Source of the DNA: Sphagnum magellanicum
Lineage: Eukaryota > Streptophyta > Sphagnopsida > Sphagnales > Sphagnaceae
NCBI GenBank assembly: GCA_021904315.1
Contig: CM038907.1
Location: forward strand, 23,567,223-23,631,222
DNA length: 64,000 bases
Direction of reading: 5' to 3'
The notes under the pieces are model-generated. The model was given only the letters and a program-made list of their open reading frames with translations, did no database searches and was not told the origin of the DNA. Made by a program: the position numbers and the translations under genes. Shown here one piece after another: positions 1-12,547 of the stretch. The first letter of the stretch is position 1; each line of letters opens with the position of its first letter.

Positions 1-1661
1 GCTTTGCAGTTTGATCAATTTACAAGGATTCTTAAATGAATTTAAAAAATAATAATTCCCGGCTTGCTTAATGAATCTTGTGCAATTTACCTTTGCAAAA
101 GATGATATGGCAAAGCTGCAACACTTGAAAAAAACTCTTTGAATGTAAATCTACCAACAAGTTTTGGCTTTTCATTTTTGTCACAGTTGTTATTGCCAAC
201 ATCTTCTAAACCCTTCTCCTATTTTTCTTCCCCCCTAAACAAAATTATGAAGCAACAACAACAACCACCCCCAGTTACAATAGGGAATAGTTTCAAATCC
301 CATCACCATTTTTGTGTGATGGTGTGGGATTCCAATGGAAAAACAAATTGTCAACTGTTCCTTTTCCTACATGCATTTCTTTTTCCAATCCACATAAGCT
401 TCCTAAAACCACCATCTTCATTGGCATGCAACGAAATTGGAAACGATTCGATCAAAAAGAGCTTTTTGTAATTGGCATTTGTCAAACTTTGGTCATTTTA
501 GCGCATAATTATTGACCAAGTGACCATTTATAATTTTCAAGGTCGACGACCATGGTATAATTGTTTTAATGACCAAAAAAAACCTATATTTGGTCTACAT
601 AAACTAGTTCAATTATCATCATCGTTGAAATTACAAACCAAAAATATCATGCCACATGTTATCCTTCTTGATTATCATCCTTCCTATGAACAAATAAATA
701 ATTTTTTTGAATTTTTTTCCATAAGAACTAATCAAGTCCACATAATTCACTTCAATTATGTTTACCCAAAATATTTAACTACGTTATTCATGAATTCAAG
801 CCTATGTCCTTAATCAAAGATCCTCAAGGTAAGGTTTAGAACTTAGATTATTTATTTCCATATTTACCCATCTTTCTACCCCTATGTTGTATATTAATAC
901 TTTCAATTCTTATCCCTAGTAACCCATCTTATTGTTACATACCCAAAAATACATAAATTTGGCCACAAAAGAAAATCCAATGAACAAATATTTTTGTAAA
1001 TCAAATGCGCCAAACTTACCCAATTTTGGTTTTTTTTCTAAAATTGCCATAATTTGACAATAGGTTCCAACAAGCCAACAAAATATTAAATGATTTTAAA
1101 AAAAAATTTAACCCATCTCACTTGTAGCCGATTTTGGTTAATTCTTCTCATGGATGATTGTGTGATTACATTAAAAAAATGAAAAAATTTACCTTGTACA
1201 CAAACCTTCAAGTAAGCATCAAGAAGGAACAACATCACGAAAGTTTGGAAAGCACGAAACTTTGCATCTTTCAAGGTTTAAATACAAATTTTTTAGGAGG
1301 CTTGGATGCTAAGATCAACATTGGTAAACGCTAATATTCTCACATTGTGTTTTTTATACATTTTTTTTCACATACAAAATATGTTTTATAACAAACTACA
1401 TAAATCAAAAACAAAACTCAACAAAAAATCGATTATAAAGCATAATTTTGTACAATTTTGCCTTTTGCAATGTCTAAAACTAGAATGAAACCCTCATGTT
1501 AAAATGGAAACAAAAGAACATATTCACTTCAAGAAATCTTGTATTATGTTACCATGCAATTTGCAATTACATGTTAATTTGCAATTATCCATCATTTGAA
1601 CTATGTTTTATAATTTTTAAATTAATAACCATCTTTTTCATTTTTTTACTATCTTTACAAC
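1..1661. other. AT-rich intergenic DNA, no gene seen
   Basis: No recognisable coding, RNA or mobile feature. Open frames here reach at most 110 codons, have low-complexity composition (runs of F, N, K, S) and overlap one another on both strands, as expected by chance in AT-rich DNA. Confidence 0.5.
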
Positions 1662-2345
1662 TATGGTGTGACTAGTAAATTATACATCCTTCCATATTAA
1701 CTAACTTCTTGGGTTTTTCATTCAAGAATATGCCCTTATGTTCATTTAGTCATAAATTTAATTTGACTTAGTTACTTCTTATGGTGTGCCTATACATTTT
1801 ATGCACATTAGGTGTTTTTGACTACAATAAGAATATATTTAATATGTAGTCAAGGTATATGACACATATAGTAAAACCTATTAAACATATTTAAAGGTAT
1901 CTAGCCTATATTAAACACATATTATGAACATAATAAAATTTAAAAATTCATCTTAATTTTATATTATCGTTTGTTTACAAATATACCATGTTTATTTTAA
2001 TGTATAATTAGATTATAGAGGTGCGGTCATATTAAGATGACATAATCTTAATGTCAAATCAATATTCATTATTCATAAAATAATACTATCAACAAATTGA
2101 TTGAATAATGTTAACTATGAATAATAATTAATTAGCTAAACTTATTTATTATTAATTTAATAATTTAATCTGATTATTTAATCAATTAAATATGTTTACA
2201 TATAATCTTCAATATTTACTGATTTATTTGATAAGTTTCTCATTTAAAACTATTAATTTGAAGCTACAAATTATAAATAAATACTGAATAAGTTAATTAT
2301 CACTTAACTAATTTTCATTTAATTATCTGATCATTAATATTCAAC

Positions 2346-3010
2346 AATCAAGAATTATGGTAAATAATAAATAACTATGAACAATTACTAGTTATGTAGC
2401 TTATAAAAATATTAATTCAAATTTCACAAATTCAAATATCTAATTATCATTCCAGATTAATTAAATTTATTTCCTATTTAATTCATAACTTCAGAATTAA
2501 TAATTCAAATTTATTGCTCAGTTTAAACTTTATTAAAATTTAATCAATACTTCAATTCATATTCAACTAATTAACTTCTAATTCGTATTTACTAATCAAG
2601 AATTATGGTAAATAGATAATAGTTATTAGTTAATTAATAGTTATGTAGCTTATAAGAATATTAATTAAAATTTCACAAAAATCAATTATCTGTTATTATT
2701 AATGATTAATTAACTTGATTTTCTAGTTAGTTCATAAGTTCAGAATTAATAATTAATAATTAATAATTGGTTCAGAATTTATTTAAAGTTAAATAATACT
2801 TCAATTAACAATATGACTAATATTTAATTAATATCCAGTGAATTATTTCATATTCAAATTTACTAATATGGAGTTATGGTTAATAAGTATTGAACTAATT
2901 AATAGTTAGTGATCTATTAATTTTTAATTAATAAATATTCATGTGATAAATTATTTATTTAATATTAACGATTAATTAAAAATGATTATCTATTTAAATG
3001 ATATTTATCG
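2346..3010. repeat. AT-rich tandem repeat, about 250-270 bp period
   Basis: The phrase AATCAAGAATTATGGTAAAT starts near 2346 and again near 2594, and a diverged form starts near 2865. Each is followed by the shared landmarks GTTATGTAGCTTATAA, then AATATTAATT, then TTCAGAATTAATAAT. This gives about two and a half diverged units inside repeat copy A. Confidence 0.6.
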
Positions 3011-3696
3011 ACTAAATAAGTTAATAAGTTTATGATTAAATAGTTAATATTGATTATTCAGTGTTTATTATTATTTAATAATTAATTAAATTAGATAGTC
3101 AATCATGTGTGTATTTATTGATTGATTGATTTATTTGATAACTAAATTTTAATAAATTTAGGGTCAAAAAAATAACTGAGTAAATTTAAAATTAAAATAA
3201 TAACCAATTCTTTATTTTCAAAAAGTAATTACATATTGTTGATGAATTATGATTATGAATTAATTGATTAGTTAGTAAAAAGTATGAAGTAAAAGTGGAT
3301 TTTAGTTATTGTATTAAATTATTAAAGAATGGTAGGTATTTATAGATAGGTTTGTAAGTGGGTAGTGGCTAATTAGTTAATTAACTAATGAGTCAATTAG
3401 TTTCCTATATACCTATTTAGTTGTATAGTTACATTGTTTATAAAATGAGAAACAAGCACAAAATATATGAGAAAATATTTTAATTGTAATTCAATTTGCA
3501 ACTAAAATGTAACTAGAAAATTTAACCCATATGTTTTGTCCTATAATCTCATCTTGGAACCTATATAACAAAAGTGCATTCTCCTCTATTTTCACATTAA
3601 AAAACATGTGCCATTGGGGATGAACTCAAAGAAACTTAACCTTAAAAGCAAAACATAAAATGAAATAACAATATTTACATAGTTATTTTTTAACCC

Positions 3697-3850
3697 ACCT
3701 ACCTACCTACCTACTTTAATAGCTAAATGGGTAGGTACATAAGTTTTAATTAATTATTCATATAAATAGGTAAGTAGGTATGTAACCTAGGTAGGTAGGT
3801 ATGTCCTACCTACCTACCTATATAGGCCTATATGTACCTACTTCCCTACT
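3697..3850. repeat. CCTA/TAGG inverted microsatellite block
   Basis: Runs of CCTA and TAGG alternate, so single strands can fold into hairpins (for example CCTAGGTAGGTAGG at 3787 followed by CCTACCTACCTACC at 3807). An equivalent block lies at 54143-54370 in the inverted sister copy. Confidence 0.7.
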
Positions 3851-4400
3851 TACTCAAATAAATATTCATTTGATTTTTCCAAAATATAATTAATATGCCA
3901 CGTGACAAATTTTGATTGTGTCACGTGTCACAATGTATGACCATCTAAAATGAATGTTCAAAATGAATGGCCAAGATCACTTTCTGAATAATAAAAAAAT
4001 TCTCACCCAAAAAATTTCATAGTGCCACAAGGTGGATTTTGGTATTACCAAATGGCACTATCACAAGTCATTGGAATTTTATGGCATGGATTTTTTCAAC
4101 ATTTAAAATCATTGTTTTAAAATTACCCTAATTTAAATCATGTGGCAAATATAGTGTGGATATTTGATAGTTGTACAATTAGTTGCAAAAACATGACTTA
4201 GTTGCAAATGTTATACGAATGGTCAAAAAGATGAACATGTATATGTTGACTATATACATCATCCATGTTCCATTTGGTGACATCATGTTAGGTCATGATT
4301 TGTAACTAAATCTTGGGTGCAACTTCACTTATGCAACTAAAGCAATTTTAGTTGTAAATGTTGGTTGTAATTATTATAGTCGCAAATTGGCATTTTACTT

Positions 4401-5761
4401 CTAATGATTGTAGTAACAATGTTCTTCCTCATGAAAATTGTTTTATAATTTCACTGAAAGTCTCCAGCTTTAAAACTTTTTTTTTTTTCCCCTCAAATCC
4501 TAATTCTTCTTCCAAAAACAAATCTAATGATAATCTTTCCTCACAATGCTTCTTTCAAGATCTACTTAGATTCTCACCATAAAACCAATTTGAATTAAAC
4601 CTCATCAATTCTAATCCTACACAATCATCTTCCACCTTTGTTCACCATGTCAATCATTGAAACTACCTTTATTTAGTCTATCCAATAGGGACAACATAGT
4701 TTTCTATCCAATACCTCCATCAAATCTATCTAACAAAAATAGTTTAGTTCTACCTTTAATATTAGCCCCCCCATATTTTGGATTCCGTCTTTGAAATCAT
4801 GTGCATAAAAAAACATAAAACTATACTGGAAGAAGAACTATATACTAAGGTTACTATTCAAAATGGATTAACATTTCTCCTTTATTCACTTCTACATTCT
4901 CATGTGTTATAGTAGGTATTTCCAAAACTATAGATTACTATCCTCCTATTACAATTACTTCTTCAATTTGTAATTGGTTATGTGAATCCACCTACTATTG
5001 AATATTTATGGTTGTTTATGTGTGGCCATCATCTCCCTCATTTTGGGATGTTGTCACTATGGCAACTGTTGTAACAAACTCTATTGATGGAGACTTTAAT
5101 TGTTATGGCATACATAGTCAACTCTATTTGGGCATATACTTGTTGCGTTTCTTCTTGTACTACTATGACTTCCTTTGGCCATTTGGGTGAGTAGTTTCAT
5201 GCTCCCCCATGATCTCCTATGTTATATCCCCTCTTTTCATCTTTGCAAAAATAATTGATTAAACCTTTGGTGATTTTCCACTTGGACTTATGTCATACTA
5301 GTTAAAGTTTAATGTGTTAAAACTATCCTTTGGAATCACAAAATGTGAATCATACTAAAAATAAGGATAAACTTTTCGATACCCTTTCAAATTTTTTTGC
5401 TAGTAAACTTCATTTACTTTGTGTTCATTAAACAAACCTTGTATGTCTATATGTAGAAGATCTTGAATTAAGCTCCACCATTCATCAACCTTTGAAGCTT
5501 GTAATTACATTGATTTATTTTTGGTTCTTAGAATAGTATTTTGCATTAAGATATTATCATGACTCCTTCAATTTGTGTTTAAACAAGTAAAGTTCCATGG
5601 TTGTTAATGTGTCCACAAGTGCTTGTATCCACTTAACATCATGTTGTAACTTTCTTGAATATGGACATGTTACAAGTAACCTGATTCTTATCTTTTTCTC
5701 TAACAACTTCATCCTTCTAGTGCACAACAACTTGAATATCTTCTTTGAGTTTGAAGATCTC
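4401..5761. other. Intergenic DNA, no feature recognised
   Basis: Mostly unremarkable AT-rich sequence. The frames at 4358-4582 and 5008-5190 are short, low-complexity and without recognisable domains. Confidence 0.4.
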
Positions 5762-6650
5762 TGTCGTAACCTTAGCCTTGGGCTTGCGACCAAGGCAAGG
5801 ACTTGCAAGGTTGCGGGCCAAAAAAGAAGCCGGGAGTGAAAGAAAGTGTGAGAGAATGAACCCTCACACTCCCAAAGGAGCTTCCACTTTGGGAGTTGGA
5901 GGCCCGGTGGACTCCCGAATGTTCAGAGAGTGATTGCAAAGGTCAAAACCTAATGGCTTTAGGAGTTCTTCATACCATTGGAAAGCTATTGAAACAAAAA
6001 TGTCTAAAATGGGCTCGCATCACCCATTTGGACATTTGAAACACAAGTTATGGCCAAAAGAAGGGCCGGGAGTTAAATTGGCAATTTGACTTCCGACCAC
6101 TAAAAGTCAAGAATCACCCTGATTTCCTTGTGTGCAGGTGGCATGCGACATATCGTTGGAAAGCTCTGGACGAGGGCTATAACTTTATTTTGGACTTCAT
6201 TTCAACGGAGGTCTACACACAAAGTTATGGGGTCCCAAAGTCACGGGAGTCTTAACTTTGGCAATTTCAGGACAAAAAGTCATTTAGATGTGGGCCTCGT
6301 GGAGAGGCACAAAGTATACTATAAGGGGGAAGGTGATGGCTTCCCCCAAGTCCGAGCTGTGGTGAGTCTTGTGAGTCTGAGGTTCTTCGTGGTTCATCTT
6401 AGCACCAAAAGTGCTCCAATTATGCACTAACCACCTTGTGTTGGTTTTGTGTAGGCCTATGTGAGTAGTTGATGTTTATCACTCTTCCTAGTCCCATCTC
6501 GGAGCTCCAGCACGCCCCTTTACCTTTCAAAGTGTTGCGAGCCAAGGAGCGTGCCCTAACTCCTTGTTTTTTCGCTATTTTCAGTTTGGACTCACATTTG
6601 AATCCATTAAGGAGTTTGGGGGTGCGTCAATCTCCTTTTCAACCTGTGCT
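5762..6650 (+). repeat. LTR-like repeat family with TGTCGTAACC start, copy 1
   Basis: Begins TGTCGTAACC and is locally GC-richer than its surroundings. It carries a TATA-like CTATAAGGGGG near 6319 and ends with a block containing AAGGAGTTTGGGGGTGCGT near 6618-6640. Two related copies lie in tandem at 61583-62298 and 62299-63420. Terminal TG, an internal TATA-like site about 560 bp in, and a G-rich stretch at the end of the 3' block suggest a solo LTR plus internal remnant of an LTR element. This is inference: no polyprotein was found attached. Frames such as 6128-6430 lie inside the repeat and are not genes. Confidence 0.5.
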
Positions 6651-7341
6651 TTCATTAGATTTTGCAAACTATCCTTGTCCCATTACAAAGCTACAAATTG
6701 GACTTCAAATTCATCTACCTATATTTTTAGGGCCCAATACTTTGCATCCTCCTTTTCTTAGTTCAACTTTAACATGTCTTTTTCTTCCTTTATGGTGTCA
6801 AAAAATTGCAATTGTTGCATACAATACTCTTCTTCTAATTTAGTAATATCACATCCATCTAAAGTTTATTTAGTTCTTTTTCCTTGGCCTAAAGTACCTT
6901 CTTAGTTTGAACCTCAATTGCCATGGTGTGATGTTGTAAATTTGTGACTTCTTGTGCTATAGTTGTAACTTTGGCCTCCAACTCCAACTTTTCTTCTTCA
7001 TTTCTCTCACGCAACAATTTGAGTGCTAACAACTTAATCCTAGTTTATTCCATCTTTCTTAATTTGCTCCATTAATTTTGAAAGTTTGAAGATAAATAGA
7101 ATAACATCTTCAACGTAGTGGGCACTAAACAAAGTGTTGAAACACACATATCATGACTTGGCAACCACCAAATAGTCACAGGAATGCAAAGTTCAACCCA
7201 GAGCCCACTAGGCCAAAACCAGATGCCTTAAAAACAAAGAGTACAAGCAACACTCAAGCAATAAAGTTAAATATTTTTAATAAATTTTATCAAAAGGAAA
7301 GTTTTGATATATTCAAACAAGCAAAATTTGAAGATGAGCAA
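6651..7341. other. Intergenic DNA, pyrimidine-rich, no gene seen
   Basis: Stretches rich in CTT/TTC without coding signature. The frame at 7153-7425 has no recognisable domain and runs into the pseudogene on the other strand. Confidence 0.4.
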
Positions 7342-8162
7342 TTAATAAGGTACTTTTTGTTTCAATTTCAATTTTGCATTGTTACAAATAGTGGCTTGGC
7401 AAATATAATTGCATTTCACAAATAACATTTTAAAAAGTCCTAGATTATTTAGATTAATACATCTCATCTCACCAAAGGGATTGTTTTCAACAAAGGTGGG
7501 AACAATGTATCTAAATGAATGAAGATTTTCCAAGTAAGGGAAAACAAACCCCAACAAATACTAATCCTCCCCATGAACGCCATTAAACGATTCCAAAAAA
7601 GTGGCATTATATAAGTTATTAAACATGCTTTTATATGGTGTATCATCTACAAACAACGTGTTGCTAATGTGAGTGTAAGGAAACGTAAAAAAATAATAAT
7701 GTCAAGGTTTTTATGGAAAATTAGCTTGTTAGATTTATCCAACAATAAATGTGGATTTTGCATGTAAAACTCATGATCAAGCATTTTAGAAACATGTATA
7801 AAGATTTGTGTTTTGCGCCAAATTTGATCCAAATAATTATAGATATTGTGAGACTAAGTTATAAACCAAATATAAACTTGGAATTGCACAAGACATTTCT
7901 CCAAGAATTCTTTCAACCTAAGACAGAGAATGACAATGTGAAAACCCTTATCGAAATGTGTGGCGATAAAAAATTTGTTCAAATTGAAAATCATATGAAA
8001 TGTACTCACCTCTGCTGCATGTGAATGAGGCATTGGGGACTTGCCACTTGAAGTCAATAAAATTTCATCCAAGCTTACTTCAATGACTGTGCTTGAAATT
8101 GGTAACTCCACATCTTCTGCCTCCTCAAAAACAATGCACCTATAATGTGAAAGAAGAAACAA
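7342..8162 (-). pseudogene. FCP1/NIF-type (HAD) phosphatase pseudogene, copy 2
   Basis: Reading the minus strand from 8162 downward, successive frames give pieces of a small CTD-phosphatase (FCP1 homology) domain. First comes FHMIFNLNKFFIATHFDKG, where the family's DLDxT/V nucleophile motif should be but with both Asp positions lost. Next come LKEFLEKCLVQFQVYIW, KSNKLIFHKNLDI, and finally YLENLHSFRYIVPTFVENNPFG. FCP1/SCP proteins dephosphorylate RNA polymerase II CTD serines through an Asp nucleophile, so this copy would be inactive. The pieces sit in different frames with stops between them. It lies directly downstream, same strand, of a second diverged copy, so this looks like a tandem duplicate. 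Assignment is from motif order only; any HAD family close to FCP1 is possible. Confidence 0.6.
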
Positions 8163-8279
8163 TGAACAATTGGCAAAGTTTTAAAAATCAAAAACCACAT
8201 AAATCAAAGAGTTTGGAAAATCCAAGAAAGAAATCGAAGGAAGGAGCCAAAGAAAAAATTTGGACTGCTTGTTATGGAT

Positions 8280-9250
8280 GTCAAGTAATTTCTACAGAAA
8301 GTGGTGCAATAGGCCATTGTGTATTTTTCGAATAACGTCTGAAATCTAACATTGTTTTCCTTGAGAGAAATTTGATGGCACCATAAGGATAATATCCACA
8401 AAGGTGGGAACACTAAGCCTAGAGTAATGAAGAAATCCTAAGTATGGGAGAAGAATCTTCATTAGATAACTATCCTCTTTTAGCACGTCTTCATAGGACT
8501 CAACAAAAATCGCATTAAAGGGCGGATTTAGGCAAGTTCTATAAGGTGTATCGTGTACCAACAATATATTTCCAAGGTGAGTATTAAGATACCTAGGGGG
8601 AAAATTAGAAAGGTTTTTACGATAAATTGTTTTATCACAAGTGGGATTATCTACATAATTAAGGTCTATTTTGAAGGGAAACTATAGAAAATGCTTAGTA
8701 ATATTGCACAAATTTCAAATAATAATCCTTTGTGGGTTGATCTCAATACTTGTCTCTTTTGTTTTTTTTCAAGTAGGGATTCATCTTAGCAAGTGCAACA
8801 AACATCCATATGTAGGTGGTAAACTGTTCTAAACACCTCGAGAGGAATTCTTTTAAAGTGAGCTTTAGAACAACATTCTTACCTAGTAAGGTGCGACCCT
8901 AAGCTAAATTAAATGGCAAAGGAAGGAGGTGATTATTTTGAAATACTCCTTCCCAACAAAGACCCCTTTCAAATCAAACATCACATGCAAAGGACTCACC
9001 TTCGTGTCCTTTGCATCTATGAGAAGAAGAGATTTGAAACCTTCGAAAATGAGTTCTTTCCCCTTATCCTCTTTGGCAGTTTCATGGAGAAATCTAGGAA
9101 GTTTATCATTTTTAACCCCATCGAATCCCACAAGGGGCAACTATGGCCGCAGTGGGACAGATAGCTTGAGTGATGGGAAAGATGTAAATGCAAATTGAGG
9201 TGGGGACATAGAACTTCGACGCGACAAAGTGGAAACAACATCAATCTCCT
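8280..9250 (-). pseudogene. FCP1/NIF-type (HAD) phosphatase pseudogene, copy 1
   Basis: The minus strand from about 9140 downward encodes SPLHVMFDLKGVFVGKEYF, corresponding to the FCP1 catalytic DLDG/T segment with the second Asp replaced by Lys. After an interruption, a segment resembling LKEFLSRCLEQFTTYIW follows (about 8790-8850). At 8346-8564 comes VHDTPYRTCLNPPFNAIFVE, the equivalent of the family's (V/I)D(D/N)(S/T)P...N(A)I motif III. The C-terminal FLHYSRLSVPTFVD block then matches the parallel block of copy 2. Several stops and frame changes separate the parts, and no frame exceeds 80 codons. Arrangement and orientation identical to copy 2 indicate tandem duplication followed by independent decay. 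Confidence 0.6.
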
Positions 9251-9676
9251 TTATCTCTCCTACCTTTTCGCACGTAATCTCCAATGCAATTCAATCTCAT
9301 CCAAATGTCCAAATAATTGAACGGCTATCCTTCGAATTTCACTAGGCCAAAATAAAACCCAGGCTTGTCCCAATCATTCATGTCTTTAGATGTGTACTCA
9401 CCCAAATCATTGGACACATAGCTTACATCAATGCACCTTCACCTACAAATAGAAAGTATCAAGGGTGAAAATGTACCCAAACAAGAAAAATTCTAAACAA
9501 GATAATTGAAAAATAAAAACAACTTTGAAAAAAAAATGGAGAAGAGGGAATCAGAAACCAAATAATGGACATCAAAAAATTCAAAAATAAATCTCGATGG
9601 GTACAACAAAGGACTCGATTTTGAATCCTGTGCCACTATATTTTTTAAATTATTCAACCACATGATTGTTTGACAA
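9251..9676. other. Intergenic DNA, no feature recognised
   Basis: No domain, RNA gene or clear repeat identified between the phosphatase pseudogene and the CACTA-like terminus. Confidence 0.4.
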
Positions 9677-10980
9677 CACTACGCCAAAACTTGACATCTA
9701 TGATTACAACAAATATGACTATTGATCATTTTTAATCATATAATCATATATGCCATGTTTTTATGCCTAGTTGTATTTTTGTAACCATGGATATGATTAC
9801 ATGATTAAAAGTCTTCATGGATAGGAATATGTGACTAATGTTTTTTTCATGAACACTACATAATTATTTAATAATATACAATTTCAAACATTAAAAAAAA
9901 TTAAAAGGGAAAAAAACTAGAAGGTAGACATATGTACATAATAAGCATATTATAAACTTGTAAATGATTAAACACATAATTATTGCACAAGTAAATAACT
10001 AATTAATAAATACAAAATTTCTATCCTATATTTTGATATAGATATGGACAAAAACATATCATAAAATTAATATTAATAAAATTTGTTCATTTAGATATAC
10101 TCATATCTAGTTTTAAAATTTTAATTCAATCATGAAAATATGAGAAAAACATCAAAAATAACATATATGGGCTATGGAATTGAAGCTTTTCCAAAAAACA
10201 AAATACTCTTGTTTCATAGTCCATCAAAACTCAATGTTTTATAATGAATCAATTTCTTCCTCTTCTCAAAAAATAATCATCTTAAAAAGTAGTCCTATGA
10301 TTTATTCAAACTCAAATGGTAACAAAAACTATGTAAACTAGCAAGTAATTATTAGAACAGTGACTAGGTAAATAAATATATATTATTAACTATTACAATG
10401 AGTAATTATTCCGTTAACATCACCCCACCTGTACTTTAAATTATGTCTGGAAATTTTGGATCAAAATATGTTAATAAAACTAAATCTAATGTTTTTTATC
10501 TTGTGAGTCAAAAATCGAATGCTTATCTTGTTGTACTATAATCTAATCTATCTATACTACAATTTATTTTATATGTGTCTACTACAAATTGAATCAATGG
10601 TTGATTCTCTATTGTATACAAAATCTACTGTTGTTTTTCTTGTACCTCTGTTGACATTTGTGCATTTGTTTAATGATATGTTGTTATTTGCTCTAATGAC
10701 CACAACTTTGATGTGATTTGTAATTATTGTTGTGGTTACAAATCTAATGTAATCTAAGTCTACTCTTGTTGTTGTAGCTCTAATGTTAGTTCAATTTAAT
10801 CCTCCTATACTTTGTAAGTTCTGTGTTCCTCAGTGTGTATTGCTCTCATAGGTGTGAAAATTTCTCCATGTCTATAACTGACCAATTGTTATAGGTCGAT
10901 CATATTTATATGTCAAAATTCGATGACTTGCAATAGGTCAGACTTGCAATAGATCAGTTGTGCTGATGGGAGGTTGAGTT
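9677..10980. repeat. Possible CACTA-type transposon end and AT-rich body
   Basis: CACTACGCCAAAA at 9677-9689 resembles plant CACTA (En/Spm) termini. It is followed by subterminal ATGATTAC/GTAATCAT-type motifs on both strands (9705-9830), as in that superfamily. I found no matching inverted terminus and no transposase. The AT-rich remainder up to the gypsy insertion at 10985 holds no gene. Confidence 0.35.
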
Positions 10981-10984
10981 ATAT

Positions 10985-11896
10985 TGTAACCCAAAAAGGA
11001 AAAGGACCAAACAACAACCAGACCCTTTTGTTGTACTCATTCTGACAGAGTGAACATGGGCAATCACATATCAAAGAAACAACATAACAACATCACTGGT
11101 CTAAATCCAAATGAGAGATTCATTACTGGAGCAAAATAATCTTGCCCGAACCTTTGCAGATACGGCTCCTACATAGAACCTCAAGGACCAAAGCTCATAA
11201 TTCAGATTTCACAAAGACCCTCAACAACACAAGCTTCCACTTTTCCAGTATGTTCATGAGTAGTCTAACAACAACTCAGTCAAAGATTGAGCTCCAAAAA
11301 TAGACCACTCGAGTTGTCTCTCTATACACTTCCCAAACTTCACCGGTTTACAGCATCGATTCTTACTTTCGACCTGACTCTGACCAGATTCAGGAGCTAG
11401 CCATCCCTTAGTTACTAACGCAGCGGAAGAAATCAGCAACTAGCAATCTTCTAAGCTCCTCTGCATTCTCCAAAAATCTCCTACTTCCTCTCTGTTGATC
11501 TTTGCTCTTGCAAGCAAACAAATCCACTCATCGACTATACATTTTCTGAACTGACTAGCACGATCTGCCTTCGCCAAAAAAAACTCAGGACTCCGAACTC
11601 CCCTTCAGCTCCTCCTCTAACTTCCCGGATCTCCCCTTCAACGTTTAGCCTCCTCCTCTTTGAATTGCCAGCTCCCGCCATTCAAGATAGCACCATGCCT
11701 CATAAAATCCGTGCCGCCTTCTTCATTCAACCGAACGTATCCATCATCAACACAAAACTCCTTAATTAGTGATCGCCATGCATTCCTTGTGAGGTGATTG
11801 AGATCTTATGCGCAGCCAAAATTTAGATCAGCAGTTAAAACTAAACCACCTCTTGGACAGCGTTCACACTAGTAAGCGACCTGCTGTCCGGTCACA
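10985..11896 (-). repeat. 3' LTR of gypsy element 1
   Basis: On the minus strand it runs from TGTGACCGG (11896) to GGGTTACA (10985), giving imperfect TGTGACC/GGTTACA terminal inverted repeats. It is about 97 percent identical by eye to the 5' LTR at 18200-19102, with mainly C/T and A/G differences. The short frame at 11254-11439 lies wholly in the LTR, recurs in the other LTR, and is not a gene. Confidence 0.9.
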
Positions 11897-11915
11897 TATG
11901 TAACCCCTCCGGTCC
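11897..11915 (-). promoter_or_regulatory. Polypurine tract region of gypsy element 1
   Basis: Immediately upstream of the 3' LTR on the minus strand the sequence reads GGACCGGAGGGGTTACATA. The purine-rich GGAGGGG is the likely plus-strand primer site, though it is set back a few bases from the LTR edge. Confidence 0.55.
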
Positions 11916-11938
11916 TTGAAAAGCTAAGTCCCTTAGCT

Positions 11939-12547
11939 TTATTCTTGTTGGACATAATAAATTTGAAGATCATGATGAAACCTCTCCCACTTGCACCCAT
12001 CAGCATCCTGAACAATGCAAATTCGACTGCCTTCTTCAAATTCCAGATTTCCCTTTCCGTTAGTGTGCCCAACGAACAAGTACGGACCTTCCCAGTTGGC
12101 AATAAGAGCTCTCCTCTTGCCTGGCTTCTTCATTTTCACCATTGTCTCACCTGCAACTAGGCCTTCAAAGACATGCTTACCTCTCCTGCTGGCATAGGTC
12201 ACCCTTTGTGTCTTCTGCGCTTGTTCTATATTGAACAATACGTTCTCGTGTATGCTTGTAACGAGCTTCATCTTTTGTAGAAATTGCGCTGCCATAGCTT
12301 CAACACCAATGTTATCATCAGTCTCATCAGTAAGTGCGTGCAGGTAGTTGTCCGCCCTGAGACGAGGTGTTCAACCAGTCAGGATCATGTATGGTGAGAA
12401 TTTGGTGCTAGACTGAATCCCACACCTATATCCAAATAATACCTTCGCTAGGTGTTCATCCCAACAATCTACAGTCTCCGGTGTTGTGGCAAGAACGGTG
12501 ATTCCATGTTTAATGGTCTTGATTAAACGTTCCACCATTCCATTACA
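11939..12547 (-). pseudogene. gypsy element 1 integrase C-terminal part
   Basis: Continues the integrase beyond the TAG at 12548-12550. The next residues include NGMVER, which holds the catalytic Glu of the DDE core. A second in-frame TGA at 12371-12373 splits it; the open part 11939-12295 (118 codons) contains a basic, GKRRALIANWEGPYLFVG-type segment typical of the gypsy integrase C-terminal (GPY/F-like) domain. The frame closes with TAA just before the polypurine tract. Both stops are one C-to-T step from Gln or Arg codons (CAG, CGA). Confidence 0.8.

Larger units (their letters stand above)
1672..4400 (-). repeat. Large AT-rich repeat element, copy A
   Basis: A strongly AT-rich block of about 2.7 kb. 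It matches, in reverse orientation, the block at 53.75-56.48 kb. Both contain in the same relative order a segment rich in GCGACTA / TTTAGTTGCA motifs (here 4320-4390), a segment with CACGTG-like and TGACAC motifs (3895-3945), a CCTA/TAGG block (3697-3850) and a conserved stretch with TTCATCCC and TTAATGTGAAA (here on the minus strand, 3595-3630). The outer end carries ACTAGTAAATTA near 1672, comparable to the ACTAGTAGAAATTA found at the matching end of copy B. No transposase is seen, so this is a non-autonomous or decayed element. Boundaries are approximate. Confidence 0.5.

Noticed and set aside
6128-6430. 100-codon plus-strand frame
   Set aside because: Lies inside an LTR-like repeat whose other copies do not keep the frame open.
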